Positions 1 through 7,945 of a stretch of DNA of 19,283 bases are shown here, piece after piece (position 1 is the stretch's first letter; the number at the start of each line of letters is the position of its first letter). The DNA comes from an uncultured Lachnospiraceae bacterium (GTDB lineage: Bacteria > Bacillota > Clostridia > Lachnospirales > Lachnospiraceae). Under the pieces are notes generated by a model. The model searched no databases and was not told the origin of the DNA. It was given only the letters and a program-made list of their open reading frames with translations. The position numbers and the translations under genes are program-made. The stretch is taken from contig CAMWWJ010000021.1 in assembly GCA_947177925.1 (NCBI GenBank), forward strand, positions 1 through 19,283, in the 5' to 3' direction.

Positions 1-33
1 TCTCGTGGGCTCGGAGATGTGTATAACACACAG
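1..33. other. Nextera adapter remnant at contig end
   Basis: The first 26 bases match the Nextera read-2 transposase adapter (from TCTCGTGGGCTCGG through the mosaic-end bases AGATGTGTATAA). The next seven bases read CACACAG where the adapter has GAGACAG, giving 31 of 33 identical to the adapter as I know it. This is library-preparation sequence, not genome. Genomic sequence most likely begins at about base 34. Any start codon in this stretch, such as the ATG at 19, is artificial. Confidence 0.93.
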
Positions 34-819
34 GATTATAGGTTTATTAATTATTCGGATGAATTTTTCAAGAAATATGGTTTGAGCAAGGAAGAAAAGT
101 TATCTGATAAGGTATTCGTAAATAAAAATCAGGAAGACCAGTGCTATTTGAAAGATAATAAAGAGTATATAAACTTATATGGGGAACAATATGAGGTTGC
201 AGGCTTTTTTGTGGATAGTGAATCGGATATAAATGCCAGCTGTTATATTGATACGAATCATCCAAATGCCGTGAAAAATAATATGTATACCTATGTGGCA
301 ATTGATTTGGATGGCTTCCACGAGAATAGCAGAAATGAAATAAAGAAAACAATTAAAAATAATTATGAAGATGCTGTAATTTCAGATTGGAACGGTAAGG
401 TTAATGGATATATATATGTAGGTGACGTTTATTTTTATATAATCGTGTTATGCGGGATCATCCTTTGCATGAACTGTTCTGATTTTACAGACGTATGGGT
501 TCGGTCATATAGGGCTGAATTGTCAATCAGAAGGCTTGTAGGCGCGGATGAAAAGGCAAATCATATATTTATATTAAAACGCTTTTTGAAGCTTTATTTC
601 TATTCGGCGCTTAGTGGAATTTTAGTGGCAGAGCTTATCTTTCTAATTTTCCGGAATGATGAAAAATTAGAAGCAGTCAGATTGATTTTTGGTGACAGAC
701 TTGATTTTAAATACATACTGCTTTCCTTAATATCTGTTCTTTTGATTACGGTCATCGTATTGGAAGTTAGATACAGGAGAGATACAAAGAAAACAATTAT
801 GGATGGAGTAAGAGTTTGA
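34..819 (+). CDS. ABC transporter permease, FtsX/MacB-like (5' partial)
   Basis: C-terminal 261 residues of an integral membrane permease; the 5' end is lost at the contig edge, and the only upstream ATG (19) lies in adapter. About 130 residues of extracytoplasmic domain are followed by three membrane segments: around VYFYIIVLCGIILCM, LYFYSALSGILVAELIFLIF and YILLSLISVLLITVIVLEV. Between the first two is a cytoplasmic loop with RRLVGADEK, typical of FtsX-type permeases where the loop contacts the ATPase. The ectodomain plus three C-terminal TM layout fits the MacB/FtsX (type VII ABC) fold. Its stop overlaps the start of the next gene, and a MacB-type ATPase follows, so the three genes form one exporter or mechanotransmission complex. 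The substrate is not evident; antimicrobial peptide resistance or lipoprotein/peptide export are the usual roles. Confidence 0.8.
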   Translation, partial: DYRFINYSDEFFKKYGLSKEEKLSDKVFVNKNQEDQCYLKDNKEYINLYGEQYEVAGFFVDSESDINASCYIDTNHPNAVKNNMYTYVAIDLDGFHENSRNEIKKTIKNNYEDAVISDWNGKVNGYIYVGDVYFYIIVLCGIILCMNCSDFTDVWVRSYRAELSIRRLVGADEKANHIFILKRFLKLYFYSALSGILVAELIFLIFRNDEKLEAVRLIFGDRLDFKYILLSLISVLLITVIVLEVRYRRDTKKTIMDGVRV

Positions 820-1973
820 AAAATATTAGATTTTGCATGGCAGCTTTAAGAGAAGATGTGCTGGGATTTATTTTTAAGATAGTTCAAATGACGATATCAT
901 TTATTATTATTGGTTTTATCATTAGCGGCATAAATGAAAATTATACGTTGAGCAGGCAGATAAATAATATCATGGGCAATCAGGAAATATATGTTTTAAA
1001 AGATAATAATGCCAATAGCTATTATGACGAAATCATGTCTGATAAATCATATATACCGAAATTTCAGGAATTGACAGAGGCTGCGCTTGCTATACAAGAC
1101 AGGATTCTTGTAATGAATAATGTGAATACGGTGGGAATTGACTATAAGCAATTAGATGTTTTGGAAGTATCGGATTCATTTTTCGAGAAATATGAAATAA
1201 AAGGTGATTTTGATGAGTTGGCAATAAGAAATGATTTTACATTACACAGATATGAAGGTGATATGGACAGCATAGTAAAGCCTGCAATACTTGGCAGTGG
1301 ATTGAAAGGAAAGTACCAAAAGGGTGATGAGATAACAGATGATGCTGGCAATCAATATGTCATATATGGATTTGTGGATGATAAACAATATTATGCAGCG
1401 CCCATTCAGGGAAAAGAAATGAACCCATTGGACGATGTTATTATTACACCTGTTTATATAGATGTAAATGATGTGGACAGCATGTACTTTTTTCTATATG
1501 GATGTCAGTTCCTTGTAGATGATATTTCAGAGCTTGATGAATTTATGAGCATCAATAACAAGGAAAGAATACTGGAAACGTATCTTGTAAGCTACACAAA
1601 ACAGCTTGAGTATATAGGAAATGAGTATTTGAACTCCTTTGTGTTGGAAGGGATTCTTGGCATCTGTTTGTTTGTCTTTGCATTTGCAGGCATGATTTGT
1701 ACAATGTTTCAACGGATAGCGGATAATGCTTATGAATACGCTGTTAACATTCTTTGTGGGGCTAAGCTGACGGATATATATGCCAGGATAATCATGGAAT
1801 TTGTTATGATTATCATGACTGGCGTTATTGTGACAATCTGTATTTTTAGGATCAGTCTGGCATCGCTTGGAATCGTAAGTCTGGCATGTTTATGTTTTCT
1901 GATAATGTGCCTGTTTGCAAAATACAAAATTGATTTTGAAAGCCTTGTGGAAAATTTACGGAGCAAGGGGTAG
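816..1973 (+). CDS. ABC transporter permease, FtsX/MacB-like
   Basis: A 385-residue membrane protein with one N-terminal membrane segment (about residues 16-38), a roughly 230-residue extracytoplasmic domain, and three C-terminal segments (about 275-298, 325-345, 348-370). This is the MacB/FtsX half-transporter topology. The start is TTG, overlapping the upstream stop as TTGA, with a GGATGGAG ribosome site at 801-808 placed 7 bases upstream. The internal ATG at 837 has no ribosome site. The cytoplasmic loop has NILCGAKLTDIYARI, like the RRLVGA loop of the preceding permease. The two permeases are distinct in sequence and probably form a heterodimer. The ATPase starts within a few bases of its stop. 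Specific substrate unknown. Confidence 0.85.
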   Translation: MKNIRFCMAALREDVLGFIFKIVQMTISFIIIGFIISGINENYTLSRQINNIMGNQEIYVLKDNNANSYYDEIMSDKSYIPKFQELTEAALAIQDRILVMNNVNTVGIDYKQLDVLEVSDSFFEKYEIKGDFDELAIRNDFTLHRYEGDMDSIVKPAILGSGLKGKYQKGDEITDDAGNQYVIYGFVDDKQYYAAPIQGKEMNPLDDVIITPVYIDVNDVDSMYFFLYGCQFLVDDISELDEFMSINNKERILETYLVSYTKQLEYIGNEYLNSFVLEGILGICLFVFAFAGMICTMFQRIADNAYEYAVNILCGAKLTDIYARIIMEFVMIIMTGVIVTICIFRISLASLGIVSLACLCFLIMCLFAKYKIDFESLVENLRSKG

Positions 1974-1988
1974 GTGGAGCAAATGAGT

Positions 1989-2651
1989 ATGATTGAACTG
2001 AAAGGTATAAAAAAAGATTATGGGAAAGGGGATAGTATCGTACATGCCCTTAGAGGGATTACTTTATCCATAGAGGAGGGGGAAGCTGTTGCTATCATGG
2101 GAACCAGTGGATGCGGAAAAAGTACTTTATTAAATATACTTGGCTTTATTGATGGGCTTTCTGAAGGAGAATACATATTGGATGGTAAAGATGTGAGTAA
2201 ATTTACCAAAAGTGAAATGGCAAAATACAGGAATCGTGTTTTTGGCTTTGTGGTACAGGATTTTGCGCTTGTTTCCCGTCTCAGGGTCGATGAAAATGTT
2301 ATGCTTCCATTGGAATATACCAAGCTAACAAAAAAAGAAAAATATAAAATGGCAGAAAATATTTTGGAAAAGGTTGGTCTGTCTGAAAAGAAAAATACAT
2401 ATCCATCCAATTTATCGGGTGGTCAAAAGCAAAGAGTCGCTATAGCAAGAGCACTTGTAAATAATGCCAGTATATTATTATGCGATGAACCCACAGGTGC
2501 CCTGGATTCCGAGACTACAAAAGAAGTCATGGAATTGTTTATGAAGATTTCCAAGGAAAATAAGAAAACACTGATTATTGTTACACATGATATAGAAGTA
2601 GCAAAGTATTGTGATCGAATTATTCGTATAGAAGATGGGATGATTGCTTAA
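1989..2651 (+). CDS. ABC transporter ATP-binding protein, MacB/LolD type
   Basis: A complete nucleotide-binding protein of about 220 residues that powers the two FtsX-like permeases upstream. Numbering from ATG 1989: Walker A GTSGCGKST (38-46), Q-loop VVQDF (Q90), signature LSGGQ (142-146), Walker B ILLCDEP (162-168) followed by TGALDS, and switch histidine in VTHD (H200). The TGALDS D-loop and short length are typical of the MacB/LolD/FtsE family. An in-frame GTG directly follows the permease stop at 1974, and there is an ATG at 1983. I prefer ATG 1989 because GGAG (1976-1979) is then 9 bases away and family proteins usually start shortly before IELKGIKKDYG. A strong terminator follows 58 bases after the stop, so this is the last gene of the operon. 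Confidence 0.93.
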   Translation: MIELKGIKKDYGKGDSIVHALRGITLSIEEGEAVAIMGTSGCGKSTLLNILGFIDGLSEGEYILDGKDVSKFTKSEMAKYRNRVFGFVVQDFALVSRLRVDENVMLPLEYTKLTKKEKYKMAENILEKVGLSEKKNTYPSNLSGGQKQRVAIARALVNNASILLCDEPTGALDSETTKEVMELFMKISKENKKTLIIVTHDIEVAKYCDRIIRIEDGMIA

Positions 2652-2660
2652 ACTATTATT

Positions 2661-2730
2661 TACGCAATCTACGCAAAAATCGGTTATCTACGCAAAGAGA
2701 ATTGTATGAAAAATCTGATTTGTTTATACT
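2661..2730 (+). promoter_or_regulatory. TACGCAA-box promoter, site 1
   Basis: Three TACGCAA repeats start at 2661, 2670 and 2689; the last two have a 19-bp period. The proximal repeat starts 13 bp before a -35 TTGTAT (2702-2707), which is 17 bp from a -10 TATACT (2725-2730). Predicted transcription start is near 2737. The gene served is at 2801. The poor -35 with upstream direct repeats suggests activator dependence, plausibly by the LytTR regulator encoded at 9337-10047 (inference). Confidence 0.68.
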
Positions 2731-2753
2731 TACATAAACAAATCAGATTTTTT
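2709..2753 (+). terminator. Intrinsic terminator of the ABC operon, overlapping promoter site 1
   Basis: A perfect 19-bp stem (2709-2727 with 2734-2752) and a 6-base loop ACTTAC, with a six-base T run at 2748-2753. The left arm covers the promoter spacer and the first part of the -10. Transcripts starting near 2737 would contain only part of the right arm and cannot form it, so it can stop read-through without blocking the local promoter. Confidence 0.85.
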
Positions 2754-2800
2754 GCTATTATGAAGCTATATAGATGAAAGGAAAATAGGAGTACAGCAAT

Positions 2801-3420
2801 ATGAATTTAATAGAATTGGTGGAGACAATTATGAGAAAGGCGGCAAAGGCGAAAGTCAGCATCATACGGTATGTGGATGTGGAAGACATAAGTGACAGCC
2901 AGTTATGCATTGATGGCAGCTGGGTAAATATGCCGTCAGTCTGGGGAATATGCTGGAAGGGCGGAAAATGGGTATATTTTGAAACGGACCATGAAGAAGG
3001 GCAGATATGCAGCATAAAAAGGTTTACGGAAGAAGAAGAGGTATGTGAATACGCATATAAATACTTTATTCGTGTAATAAAGGAACAGCAGGAAAAAGAT
3101 CCAGATAAAAATCCTGCAATTACGGAGCTGGTTGAGAAAATCATGGAAAAAGCAGAAAAAGCAGAAGTTGCCATCAGAGAATATATTGATGTGGAAGACA
3201 TAAGCGACAGTCAGCTATGTATTGATGGGACATGGGGAAATAGGATGTCAGCATGGGGAATCTGCAGAAAGGATGGAAAATGGGTATATTTTGAAACAGA
3301 TGATGAAAGAGGATATATATGTGGAAGCAAAATATTCATGACAGAGAAAGAGGCGTGTGAATATGCGTATAAAGATCTTAGTCTTGAAATAGAAGCAGAG
3401 CAGGCGGAGCGTGCAATAAG
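2801..3420 (+). repeat. Tandem in-gene duplication, 312-bp period
   Basis: The two protein repeats are also clear in DNA. The blocks around GGAAGACATAAG start at 2881 and 3193, offset 312 bp, and GGAAAATGGGTATATTTTGA occurs in both copies. The second copy is followed by a helical tail that the first lacks. The copies have diverged at many third positions and at some residues, so the duplication is not fresh. Confidence 0.85.
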
Positions 3421-3538
3421 GTATATCCAGAATGTATATGGGTATTCCAGGGAAAGGGCGGTAGAGATAGTGGATATAGTGATACAAATTATGCAATCTA
3501 CGCAAAAATCGGTTATCTACGCAAAGGCAATTGTATGA
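2801..3538 (+). CDS. Hypothetical protein with two tandem 104-residue repeats; candidate immunity-like protein
   Basis: I do not recognise a firm family. This cytoplasmic, acidic, 245-residue protein has no signal peptide or membrane segment. It consists of two tandem copies of one domain with a 104-residue period: copy one about residues 1-102, copy two about 106-205. Each has an amphipathic helix (ELVEKIMEKAEKAEV), a DVEDISDSQLCIDG block, WGIC.K.GKWVYFETD, and CEYAYK. A helical tail (AERAIRYIQNVYGYSRERA) follows. The start has AGGAG (2787-2791) 9 bases upstream. Small, acidic, duplicated Trp-rich proteins next to SUFU-type genes are often immunity proteins, but this is inference. The last ~16 residues are encoded by the promoter box of the next gene and the TGA overlaps that promoter's -35, so the natural C-terminus may have been replaced. 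Confidence 0.7.
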   Translation: MNLIELVETIMRKAAKAKVSIIRYVDVEDISDSQLCIDGSWVNMPSVWGICWKGGKWVYFETDHEEGQICSIKRFTEEEEVCEYAYKYFIRVIKEQQEKDPDKNPAITELVEKIMEKAEKAEVAIREYIDVEDISDSQLCIDGTWGNRMSAWGICRKDGKWVYFETDDERGYICGSKIFMTEKEACEYAYKDLSLEIEAEQAERAIRYIQNVYGYSRERAVEIVDIVIQIMQSTQKSVIYAKAIV

Positions 3539-3559
3539 AAAATCTTATTTGTTTATACT
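3490..3559 (+). promoter_or_regulatory. TACGCAA-box promoter, site 2
   Basis: TATGCAA (3490) and TACGCAA (3499, 3518), then -35 TTGTAT (3531-3536), a 17-bp spacer and -10 TATACT (3554-3559). Over 76 bases this matches site 1 (2661-2736) at 71 positions, offset 829 bp. It lies inside the 3' end of the 2801 gene and serves the surface protein at 3687. The right arm of the site 1 hairpin is not conserved, so there is no terminator here and read-through from 2801 into 3687 is possible. Confidence 0.68.
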
Positions 3560-3601
3560 TGCATAGATAAAGTTTGTGTAATAGGAGGTGTTGAATAAAT
3601 T

Positions 3602-3709
3602 GTGCGAAAGAGCATAAGTGTCTGCGAAAGCGATGCGGAGGATATTGAAAAAGGAACAAGATCATACGGTAAGAAAGGAAGAGAACATGAAATTTATCAA
3701 AGCAAGTAA
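3602..3709 (+). CDS. Possible leader ORF, 35 codons
   Basis: A very strong ribosome site AGGAGGTG lies at 3583-3590, about 100 bases upstream of the surface-protein start, which has its own site. It could serve a GTG at 3602 opening 35 codons (begins MRKSISVCES) that end at 3709, 23 bases inside the surface-protein gene. A TTG at 3600 would give only a five-residue peptide. The spacing to GTG is long (11-13 bases) and the composition is unremarkable, so this may be a remnant or a leader for translational coupling. Weak evidence. Confidence 0.2.
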   Translation: MRKSISVCESDAEDIEKGTRSYGKKGREHEIYQSK

Positions 3710-6700
3710 GAAATTGCTGACTTATCTTCTTGTAGCAGCACTGCTCCTTGGCTGTATGCCGGTGCAGAATGTAGAAGCAGCATCAGCAGAAGCGATTAAG
3801 AAGATTGTTATCAAAAACGGGAAAAAGACCGTTACCAAGAAGACAATCAAGTTAGCAAAGGGCAAATCAACCACATTGAAGGTAACAGTCAGCCCAAGCA
3901 AAGCCAAAAAGAAAGTCACTTATAAGACAAACAATAAGAAGATTGCCACAGTGAACTCAAAGGGCAAGGTTACGGCAAAAAAAGAAGGAACAGCTAAAAT
4001 TACCGTAACGGCATTGGGGAAAAATGGCAAGAAAAAAACAAGTTATGTAAAGGTAAAGGTAACAAAAAAGGAAAGCAATGTTGCTGTTACGGCAGTGAAT
4101 GCCACTGCTTCTCCTTCCGGACAGATCGGCGTTGGCGGTGTATGTACGATTGTTGCATCTGTTGTGCCGGCGAATGCGTCAAATAAGACACTTACCTATA
4201 CGTCTGCAAATCCGGCAATAGCTGCTGTAAATCAGGCGGGTGTAGTAACTGGTATGTCTGAAGGTACGACGACGATTCGGGTGGCTGCATCCAATGGTAT
4301 ATATAAAGATGTGCCAATTAGAGTGAATAGAGTAAGCGTTACAGGGATTACTTTGGATAGAAGCAGCATTGAGCTGAATATAACGGGAACAACGACTTTA
4401 AGCGCTACTGTTTTGCCGCAAAATGCAACCAATAAAAAAGTAAAATGGACCAGTGGGGATGAAACGGTTGCAACGGTTAAGGATGGCGTTGTTACTGGCA
4501 GAAAAGCAGGAACTACAAAAATTTATGCTACAACAGAAGAAGGCAATTTTAACGCAGAGTGTACTGTTATCGTAAAAGCAGGCGCTGCAAATGAAGTGGT
4601 TGTCTTACTGGAAGTAACGAATGAATATGAAGGTACAGACGGAAAGAAGCATGATAATACGGTTTTGTTAGGAAATGATGTTGAAGTCAGGGCACGCGTG
4701 CTAAGAGGAAATCAGCCAGTGGGAAATACAAATGTCAGACTGGCAATGCAGAGCGTTTATGGAAATGCGTCAGGTCGTTTTGTAATACGAAACAATGATC
4801 TTACTACAGATTCGGACGGATATGCCACGTTCTATATTGGATTAAAGGATGATTATGCAAATACACAGCCGATTGACAGGATGTTCCAAAGCTTTAAGGT
4901 GACTGCAACCAATTCATCAAGCGGGAAGAGCAGTGTTCCGCTGTCAATTCGATTTGCCTGCATTCAGCTTCCAGATTTGCTCGTTGAGAACAATCTGACA
5001 ACAAGACACAATGATATTGAACCGGCTGTAAATGCTACAACACTTGTTGCTGACTATGCAGGGATTGAACCTACTTATTCCGAAAATGGACATAGGGTAC
5101 AGGAATATGTTTCAACCCAACAGGTTTCTGGAGAAGGGGAATCGCATGAAGTATACTTCTCCTGTACACCATATATTTTGCTGCCTGCAATAGAAAAAGA
5201 AGGAGAAAGCGGAGAGTGGGAACATCTTGTTAATAAAGACTCCGGTGCATGCAGCGTTTATAATGATGTGACAAATGAGACGACGACTATGATTGTAGAA
5301 AAAGTGCCGGCTGGATTACAGTTTATCACAGCGCGTTTCAATAAGATTAAGCTTTCAGCATATACGGCAATTTATATTGATGTATATGCAGTGGACTCCG
5401 CAGGAGTTCCGGTATTCAGTAAGGTTGTTACAAGTGCCAGCAATACGGAAGGAAAAGATAAAGACGGCGATGTCCAGATTGAAAAGCAAAAGGACAAAGA
5501 ATGTTACATTGTATTTTCATTAGTATCCCAGGGACAGGTAGATACATCCAATGAAGGATATGTGCTGGAAAAACTGTTCGGGCATTATGCAGGGGTTCAA
5601 TCAGAAGAACCTGTAGTTGAGGAGTTGAATAATTCCGTAACATGGGAGGATATCTCCAATGATGTGACGTATGAAACAGTTGAATGGGATTACAGTGGAG
5701 CAGCGCTCTATTTCAAAAGCAATTCGGAATTTTTAAACAGAGATTATAAATACAGCTATAAAGTACCTGTATTTCCTTATTCCGGAAATGCAATCATTAC
5801 AGTAAAAGATAAAAATGATAATGTGAAAGGATATTTTGCATATCCGGCAGTCCACAAAGAACGGAATGAGGATGGAGAGTATAAAAATGTCAATGTACTT
5901 GCACCTCCCAAAAGTGAATATGAGACCTGGAAGACAAACGAATTCAGAAATCATTCGTATACGCCTTATATAAGAAGCCCATATCCGATTCAGATTTCGG
6001 AAGAAGAAACCAGAAGAACAAATGCTACGGTTACAACAGAAGGAAACCTGGTAAAGGTTGATACACGCACTACGGGAATTACAAGTCTAAAGGCAACAGT
6101 AGGCATCAATGGATTGGACACTGTTTTAAATAAAATGAACGGTGGTGTATTATATACTTCCGTACAGTGGGATCCGCTGCCAAATAAGGTGGTAAAAGAG
6201 GAGATTCCAGATTTTTATGCGGTAGAAGGTCAGGAAGTAACAGTGATTGCGCAGCTATATGATGTAAATAACAATAAAGCACCGGAATCAAATAAAACAG
6301 TTGTATTTTCAGATAGTATTAAGGATGAGGTAATCAATACTCAAGGCAAAAAAGTCGGCGGTAACGGAAAAAATGATCAGGTAACTGTCGTAAATGAGTA
6401 TAGAGGTTACACGGATAGTCAGGGTCAGGTTACACTAAAACTAAAGGGAGAGCAGGTTGCTTATATTGAAGAACTGGCTGCTTCCTGTGATAATTTTAAT
6501 GTGAAGCTGATTGTCGGTGGAGAAGAAGTGAATAAAGCAAATATTTACTGGGTAGATTTGGGACTTAGCTTTGTGGATACTGCGGATACAAAACGGACAG
6601 AGGATTCCACAGAGATAACCAATTCAAGTGGAAAAACACCAGTTCGCACTACAACATTTAATGAGCCATTAACGATTACGGAAGAGAGTGTAGCAGAGGT

Positions 6701-7877
6701 AGGCACAGTGTGGGATATTGGATTCCTGCCAGTGGCACGTTCTCATACATTTAAATTCTCTAATTTGAATGTTGGAAGAAGACCGAAACAGGCAAATGAG
6801 TTTGTAAAGGTGAAAAATGTTCCTGTCACATACAGCAAAACGGATAAGATGGCTACGGGCGAGTCCACACTGACAGAAAAGAATAGTGTTGCAACATTAA
6901 CATCTGATAAAATCGGTACTACAGAATTAACAGGTGTTCTTGGAGTAAAAGTGCAGGATACATTGGATCTGTCGAAGGTTATCTTTGAATTCTATGATGA
7001 AGACATGAAGATTGTCAGCAAAAAGAATATTGGAGAGGGCGTCCCCAACTTTACTTCTACCAGTCTTATGTTGAAAGAAAACTGGCAGCCGGCTGGAATG
7101 CAGCTTGAGCTTTTTGCAGCAAACAATGATAATAGGACTGTTGATAGGAACACAGATACAGTAGTTTATGCAAAAGTAACGGACACAAAGGGGAATGCAC
7201 TGAAAGGTAAGGCTGTTGAATATACCATTGATGGTGTTAAAAAGACATCTCTTACAACAAATGATAAGGGAATTGCAAGTATTAATCTGCCAGCGCCTAA
7301 AGGAACTGCAAGGGATTGTATTGTGACTGCAAAGGTTAGTGATACGGTAGAGAAAAACATTACAATCAGATATACGGATACAGCTACAACAGCATTTGCG
7401 ATTCAGACAGAGAATTTAAGTAAGCATATTAGGGAAGTTGAAGTAAATCCTAACAGCAAGACTAAGGTAAAACTGTATTTTACAAATCCAGTAAGTGAAC
7501 GGACAGTTGATGCAAGGGAATTTACATTAGTAGAAGACGGCGAAGCAACAAACAGATACCAGGTAACGTCGGCAACGGTAACAGATACGAATATTATTGA
7601 GCTGACACTGGATAAAGAGTTATCCTTTGCAAAAGAAGTAAGCTATACGATCACAATTGGTTCTTATTGGGATAGTGACAACTTAGAATATCAGTTGATT
7701 GACACATTTGGTCAGAAATTAACAGGGAAATCCACCTGTTATTTTGTACCAGCAGAGGTTGCATCGAAATTTGGGTATACAGAAATACCTCAGGCAGGAA
7801 CTGTATCAGAGAATAATGCTTCCAATAGAGAGGGAGCAGGAGCAACAGAAACGGAAGCAATCATATCAATGGATTAA
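3687..7877 (+). CDS. Large secreted surface protein with Ig-like (Big_2/Big_1) domains
   Basis: A 1396-residue exported protein. The start is ATG 3687, with AGGAAGAG at 3677-3684 and a signal peptide immediately after; the in-frame GTG at 3618 lacks a ribosome site. Signal: KFIKASKK, hydrophobic LLTYLLVAALLLGC, then a possible signal peptidase I site after VEA (31) or a lipobox-like LLGC at Cys23. Three Big_2 (Ig-like group 2) domains follow at about 38-127, 132-216 and 217-298, with the usual K.I..V...G.VT....GT..I.V pattern. The middle is unassigned beta-rich sequence with Big_1-like stretches (about 300-425, and later at TDTKGNALKGKAVEYTIDG). The end resembles an SbsA/Big_5-type domain (VKLYFTNPVSERTVDAREF). 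No LPXTG, SLH or C-terminal membrane segment is visible. Likely an adhesin or scaffold; lipid anchoring through Cys23 is possible. Confidence 0.88.
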   Translation: MKFIKASKKLLTYLLVAALLLGCMPVQNVEAASAEAIKKIVIKNGKKTVTKKTIKLAKGKSTTLKVTVSPSKAKKKVTYKTNNKKIATVNSKGKVTAKKEGTAKITVTALGKNGKKKTSYVKVKVTKKESNVAVTAVNATASPSGQIGVGGVCTIVASVVPANASNKTLTYTSANPAIAAVNQAGVVTGMSEGTTTIRVAASNGIYKDVPIRVNRVSVTGITLDRSSIELNITGTTTLSATVLPQNATNKKVKWTSGDETVATVKDGVVTGRKAGTTKIYATTEEGNFNAECTVIVKAGAANEVVVLLEVTNEYEGTDGKKHDNTVLLGNDVEVRARVLRGNQPVGNTNVRLAMQSVYGNASGRFVIRNNDLTTDSDGYATFYIGLKDDYANTQPIDRMFQSFKVTATNSSSGKSSVPLSIRFACIQLPDLLVENNLTTRHNDIEPAVNATTLVADYAGIEPTYSENGHRVQEYVSTQQVSGEGESHEVYFSCTPYILLPAIEKEGESGEWEHLVNKDSGACSVYNDVTNETTTMIVEKVPAGLQFITARFNKIKLSAYTAIYIDVYAVDSAGVPVFSKVVTSASNTEGKDKDGDVQIEKQKDKECYIVFSLVSQGQVDTSNEGYVLEKLFGHYAGVQSEEPVVEELNNSVTWEDISNDVTYETVEWDYSGAALYFKSNSEFLNRDYKYSYKVPVFPYSGNAIITVKDKNDNVKGYFAYPAVHKERNEDGEYKNVNVLAPPKSEYETWKTNEFRNHSYTPYIRSPYPIQISEEETRRTNATVTTEGNLVKVDTRTTGITSLKATVGINGLDTVLNKMNGGVLYTSVQWDPLPNKVVKEEIPDFYAVEGQEVTVIAQLYDVNNNKAPESNKTVVFSDSIKDEVINTQGKKVGGNGKNDQVTVVNEYRGYTDSQGQVTLKLKGEQVAYIEELAASCDNFNVKLIVGGEEVNKANIYWVDLGLSFVDTADTKRTEDSTEITNSSGKTPVRTTTFNEPLTITEESVAEVGTVWDIGFLPVARSHTFKFSNLNVGRRPKQANEFVKVKNVPVTYSKTDKMATGESTLTEKNSVATLTSDKIGTTELTGVLGVKVQDTLDLSKVIFEFYDEDMKIVSKKNIGEGVPNFTSTSLMLKENWQPAGMQLELFAANNDNRTVDRNTDTVVYAKVTDTKGNALKGKAVEYTIDGVKKTSLTTNDKGIASINLPAPKGTARDCIVTAKVSDTVEKNITIRYTDTATTAFAIQTENLSKHIREVEVNPNSKTKVKLYFTNPVSERTVDAREFTLVEDGEATNRYQVTSATVTDTNIIELTLDKELSFAKEVSYTITIGSYWDSDNLEYQLIDTFGQKLTGKSTCYFVPAEVASKFGYTEIPQAGTVSENNASNREGAGATETEAIISMD

Positions 7878-7945
7878 TCGGTACACGAATTATTAGTTTG
7901 ACAATGAAAAACGGATAGGCTGGTTGATAATTATCAGCTGAGAAA

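Noticed and set aside
19..33. ATG at 19 as start of the first permease
   Set aside because: It lies in adapter sequence; the gene is truncated and its true start is outside the window.
2661..2695. Triple TACGCAA as a short CRISPR-like or iteron array
   Set aside because: Unequal spacing (9 and 19 bp), no spacers of uniform length, no cas or replication genes; the fixed link to -35/-10 elements fits a promoter box.
2758..3201. Minus-strand open frame of 147 codons with many Ser/Phe
   Set aside because: Antisense to the tandem-repeat gene; the repeat pattern belongs to the plus frame.
7925..7936. TGATAATTATCA perfect 12-bp palindrome
   Set aside because: AT-rich and short, adjacent to a better terminator; no second copy or operator context seen.
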